DNA of 36,075 nucleotides, taken from positions 1 to 36,075 of the forward strand of contig JAFDBP010000051.1 of NCBI GenBank assembly GCA_019313245.1. The letters are read 5' to 3'. The position numbers and the translations under genes were made by a program. The DNA comes from Deltaproteobacteria bacterium. GTDB taxonomy: Bacteria > Myxococcota_A > UBA9160 > SMWR01. This document shows, piece after piece, positions 34,343-36,075 of this stretch. Every line of letters begins with the position of its first letter. The first letter of the stretch is position 1. The notes beneath the pieces were generated by a model. The model had not been told where the DNA came from. It worked only from the letters and a program-made list of their open reading frames with translations, and ran no database searches.

Positions 34343-35862
34343 TTCCCGCGCCGGATCTCAATCTCTCGGTCCTGCTTCCGATCGTGCTGGTGGCGATCGG
34401 ATCGATGGCGATCCTGATGGGAGAAGTGCTGCTCACTCGCGCGAACACCGTGCTCGGGCGAGAGGTCACGGAGTCGTTCATCGGGACGGTGTTGGCGGCT
34501 ACGGCGATCTTCTTCTTCGCGCTGACCCTCTGGGCTTCGGGCGAGGCGTTCAGCGCTGGCAGCGTGCAGGTCTTCAATCCCGACAACCCGATGTACCAGC
34601 TCGACCCGTTCTCGTCGCTCGTGACCGCCGTGCTGGTGCTCTCCGCGCTGCTCTCCTGCGGGCTCTCGATCGCCTACCTGTCGGAGCTTCGGATCAACCA
34701 CGGCGAGTACTACGCGCTGATCATGCTCTCCGCGTCGGGCATGATGCTGATGGTCGCCGCGGTGGACCTGATCGCGGTCTTCCTCGGGCTCGAGTTGATG
34801 AGCATCCCCATCTACGTGCTGGCGGGCTTCGACCGGAACAAGCTGCGCAGCAACGAGTCGGCGCTCAAGTATTTCCTGATCGGATCGTTCGCGAGTGCGA
34901 TCCTGCTCTACGGGATGGCGCTCTTGTACGGCGTCTCGGGCGGGACCTCCTTCGAGGCGATCCGCGCGGGCTTCGACGTCGAAAACCCGATCGCGCTGAC
35001 CGGGCTGGGCCTCGTCGTGGTGGGCTTCGCGTTCAAGATCTCGATGGTGCCCTTCCACCAGTGGACGCCGGACGTCTACGAGGGCGCGCCCTCCGCGGTC
35101 ACCGCCTACATGTCGGTGACGGTGAAAGTGGCGGCTTTCGCGACCCTGATCCGGCTGCTCGCGATGGCCTTCGGCCCGCTCGAAGCCTCGCTCGAGAGCA
35201 TCTTCTGGGCGCTGTCCGCGCTCACGATCGTGGTCGGCAACGTGATGGCGATCATCCAGGAGAACGTGAAGCGCATGCTCGCCTACTCGAGCATCGCGCA
35301 CGCGGGTTATCTGATGATCGGGCTCGTGACCGGAACGATCGAAGGCTACTCGGCGATGATCTTCTATCTGATCGCCTATACGTTCATGAATCTCGGCGCG
35401 TTCGGCGTGGTGGTCGCGCTCGCGAACCGCGGCAACGACTGCGAGCGGATCGCGTCGTTCGCGGGCCTCGCGCGCACCCGCCCGGGCCTGGCCGCGGTGA
35501 TGGCGTTGTTCATGCTCTCGTTGGCCGGCATTCCGGGCACCGCGGGTTTCCTGGGCAAGTTCAAGGTCTTCATGGCCGCGGTGAATTCGGGCGACATCTG
35601 GCTGCTGATCATCGGCGTGCTGATGAGCGTGGTGTCCGTCTACTACTACCTGCGGATCCCGGTGCTGATGTACATGCGCGAGCCCGAAGGCGAATCGCAC
35701 CGGACGGAGATCTCGAGCGGCGAGGGCGCCGTGCTGGTCATTTGCGCACTGGCGGTGCTCGCGCTCGGTCTGGTCCCGAACCGCGTGCCGACGCTGCTGT
35801 TTGGCAATCTCGACGTGCTGGACTTGGCGACCCGGTCCGTGGGAATGTTCTTCGGCGGCTGA
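34339..35862 (+). CDS. nuoN: NADH-quinone oxidoreductase subunit N
   Basis: A 507-residue antiporter-like subunit. Conserved segments are LGLELMSIPIYVLAGF (with the Glu of TM5), FKISMVPFHQWTPDVYEGAPSAVTAYMSVTVKVAAF, and KRMLAYSSIAHAGYLMIGL. The GTG start overlaps the nuoM stop as GTGA. It is the last gene of the operon seen here. Its final Gly-Gly-stop codons (GGCGGCTGA) are also the beginning of the first unit of the 44-bp hairpin array. Confidence 0.97.
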
Positions 35863-36075
35863 GTGTTCCGCTCAGCTGGGCTTTCGCGTTCCGCTCGGCG
35901 GCTGAGCGCTGCGCGCTCAGCTGGCTTTCGCGTTCCGCTCGGCGGCTGAGCGCTTTGCGCTCAGCTGGCTTTCGCGTTCCGCTCGGCGGCTGAGCGCTTT
36001 GCGCTCAGCTGGCTTTCGCGTTCCGCTCGGCGGCTGAGCGCTTTGCGCTCAGCTGGCTCTCGCGTTCCGCTCGGC
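35853..36075. repeat. 44-bp tandem hairpin array, running off the right edge
   Basis: Units begin (CGGCGGCTGAG) at 35853, 35896, 35940, 35984 and 36028, with a sixth cut by the window end at 36072. Spacing is 43 bp then 44 bp. Units 2-5 each contain a perfect 9-bp stem, GCTGAGCGC with GCGCTCAGC, around a TGC or TTT loop. Unit 1 has a 6-bp stem. Units are joined by GGCTTTCGCGTTCCGCT-like linkers. 44 is not a multiple of three, so this is not coding. It may terminate or stabilise the nuo transcript. Confidence 0.92.

Noticed and set aside
35853-36075. CRISPR array
   Set aside because: The whole 44-bp unit repeats and there are no unique spacers; no cas genes are present.

Overview
The window is GC-rich DNA from a Gram-negative, respiring bacterium. 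Evidence for the envelope type: a type II secretion GspB domain, several lipoproteins with signal peptides, a bifunctional PBP1A, and Feo iron uptake behind a Fur-like palindrome. The gene mix (sigma-54 regulator, GAF histidine kinase, paired AlkP-superfamily hydrolases, Lys-rich histone-like protein) resembles uncultured deltaproteobacterial lineages (Myxococcota/Desulfobacterota-like). That placement is an inference from gene content only. No rRNA, tRNA, insertion sequence, prophage or CRISPR array was seen.

Layout. 1-0.7 kb: 3' end of gspB and a nested inverted-repeat intergenic region. 0.7-4.2 kb (minus): sensor kinase > NUDIX hydrolase > luciferase-like oxidoreductase, the first three overlapping by 4 nt, then a rhomboid protease. 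4.2-4.55 kb: the only gene-free stretch over 300 bp, filled with two copies of a ~100-bp element with inverted ends plus a 25-bp tandem repeat. 4.55-12.3 kb: PBP1A, glutathione synthase, a histone-like protein with 14 RKKxA repeats, a sigma-54 regulator with altered ATPase motifs, galE and ogt. 12.3-13.7 kb: plant-like cystathionine gamma-synthase whose leader holds a possible SAM-II-type riboswitch. 13.7-20.4 kb: five co-directional genes (two AlkP-superfamily hydrolases, a 66-aa RHH-like protein, an Oxa1/EMC3-like membrane protein, a sulfotransferase) with a divergent lipoprotein. 20.4-24.7 kb: SHOCT-like lipoprotein, feoAB, gpsA. 24.8-35.9 kb: a complex I operon nuoA-E-F-G-H-J-K-L-M-N. The window ends inside a 44-bp tandem array of perfect hairpins that begins in the nuoN stop region.

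Main points. (1) The nuo operon lacks exactly nuoB, C, D and I, the subunits of the quinone-reducing Q module, while all N-module and membrane-arm genes are present and tightly packed. (2) The AlkP/sulfotransferase operon looks like an undescribed envelope-modification or membrane-associated phospho/sulfo-ester system. Two of its small partner proteins end in the same L-(K/R)-x-L-G-Y-(I/V) motif, which is familiar from sulfatase-like enzymes. (3) The metB leader has the pseudoknot-forming strands expected of SAM-II. (4) Two intergenic repeat families appear to be uncharacterised.
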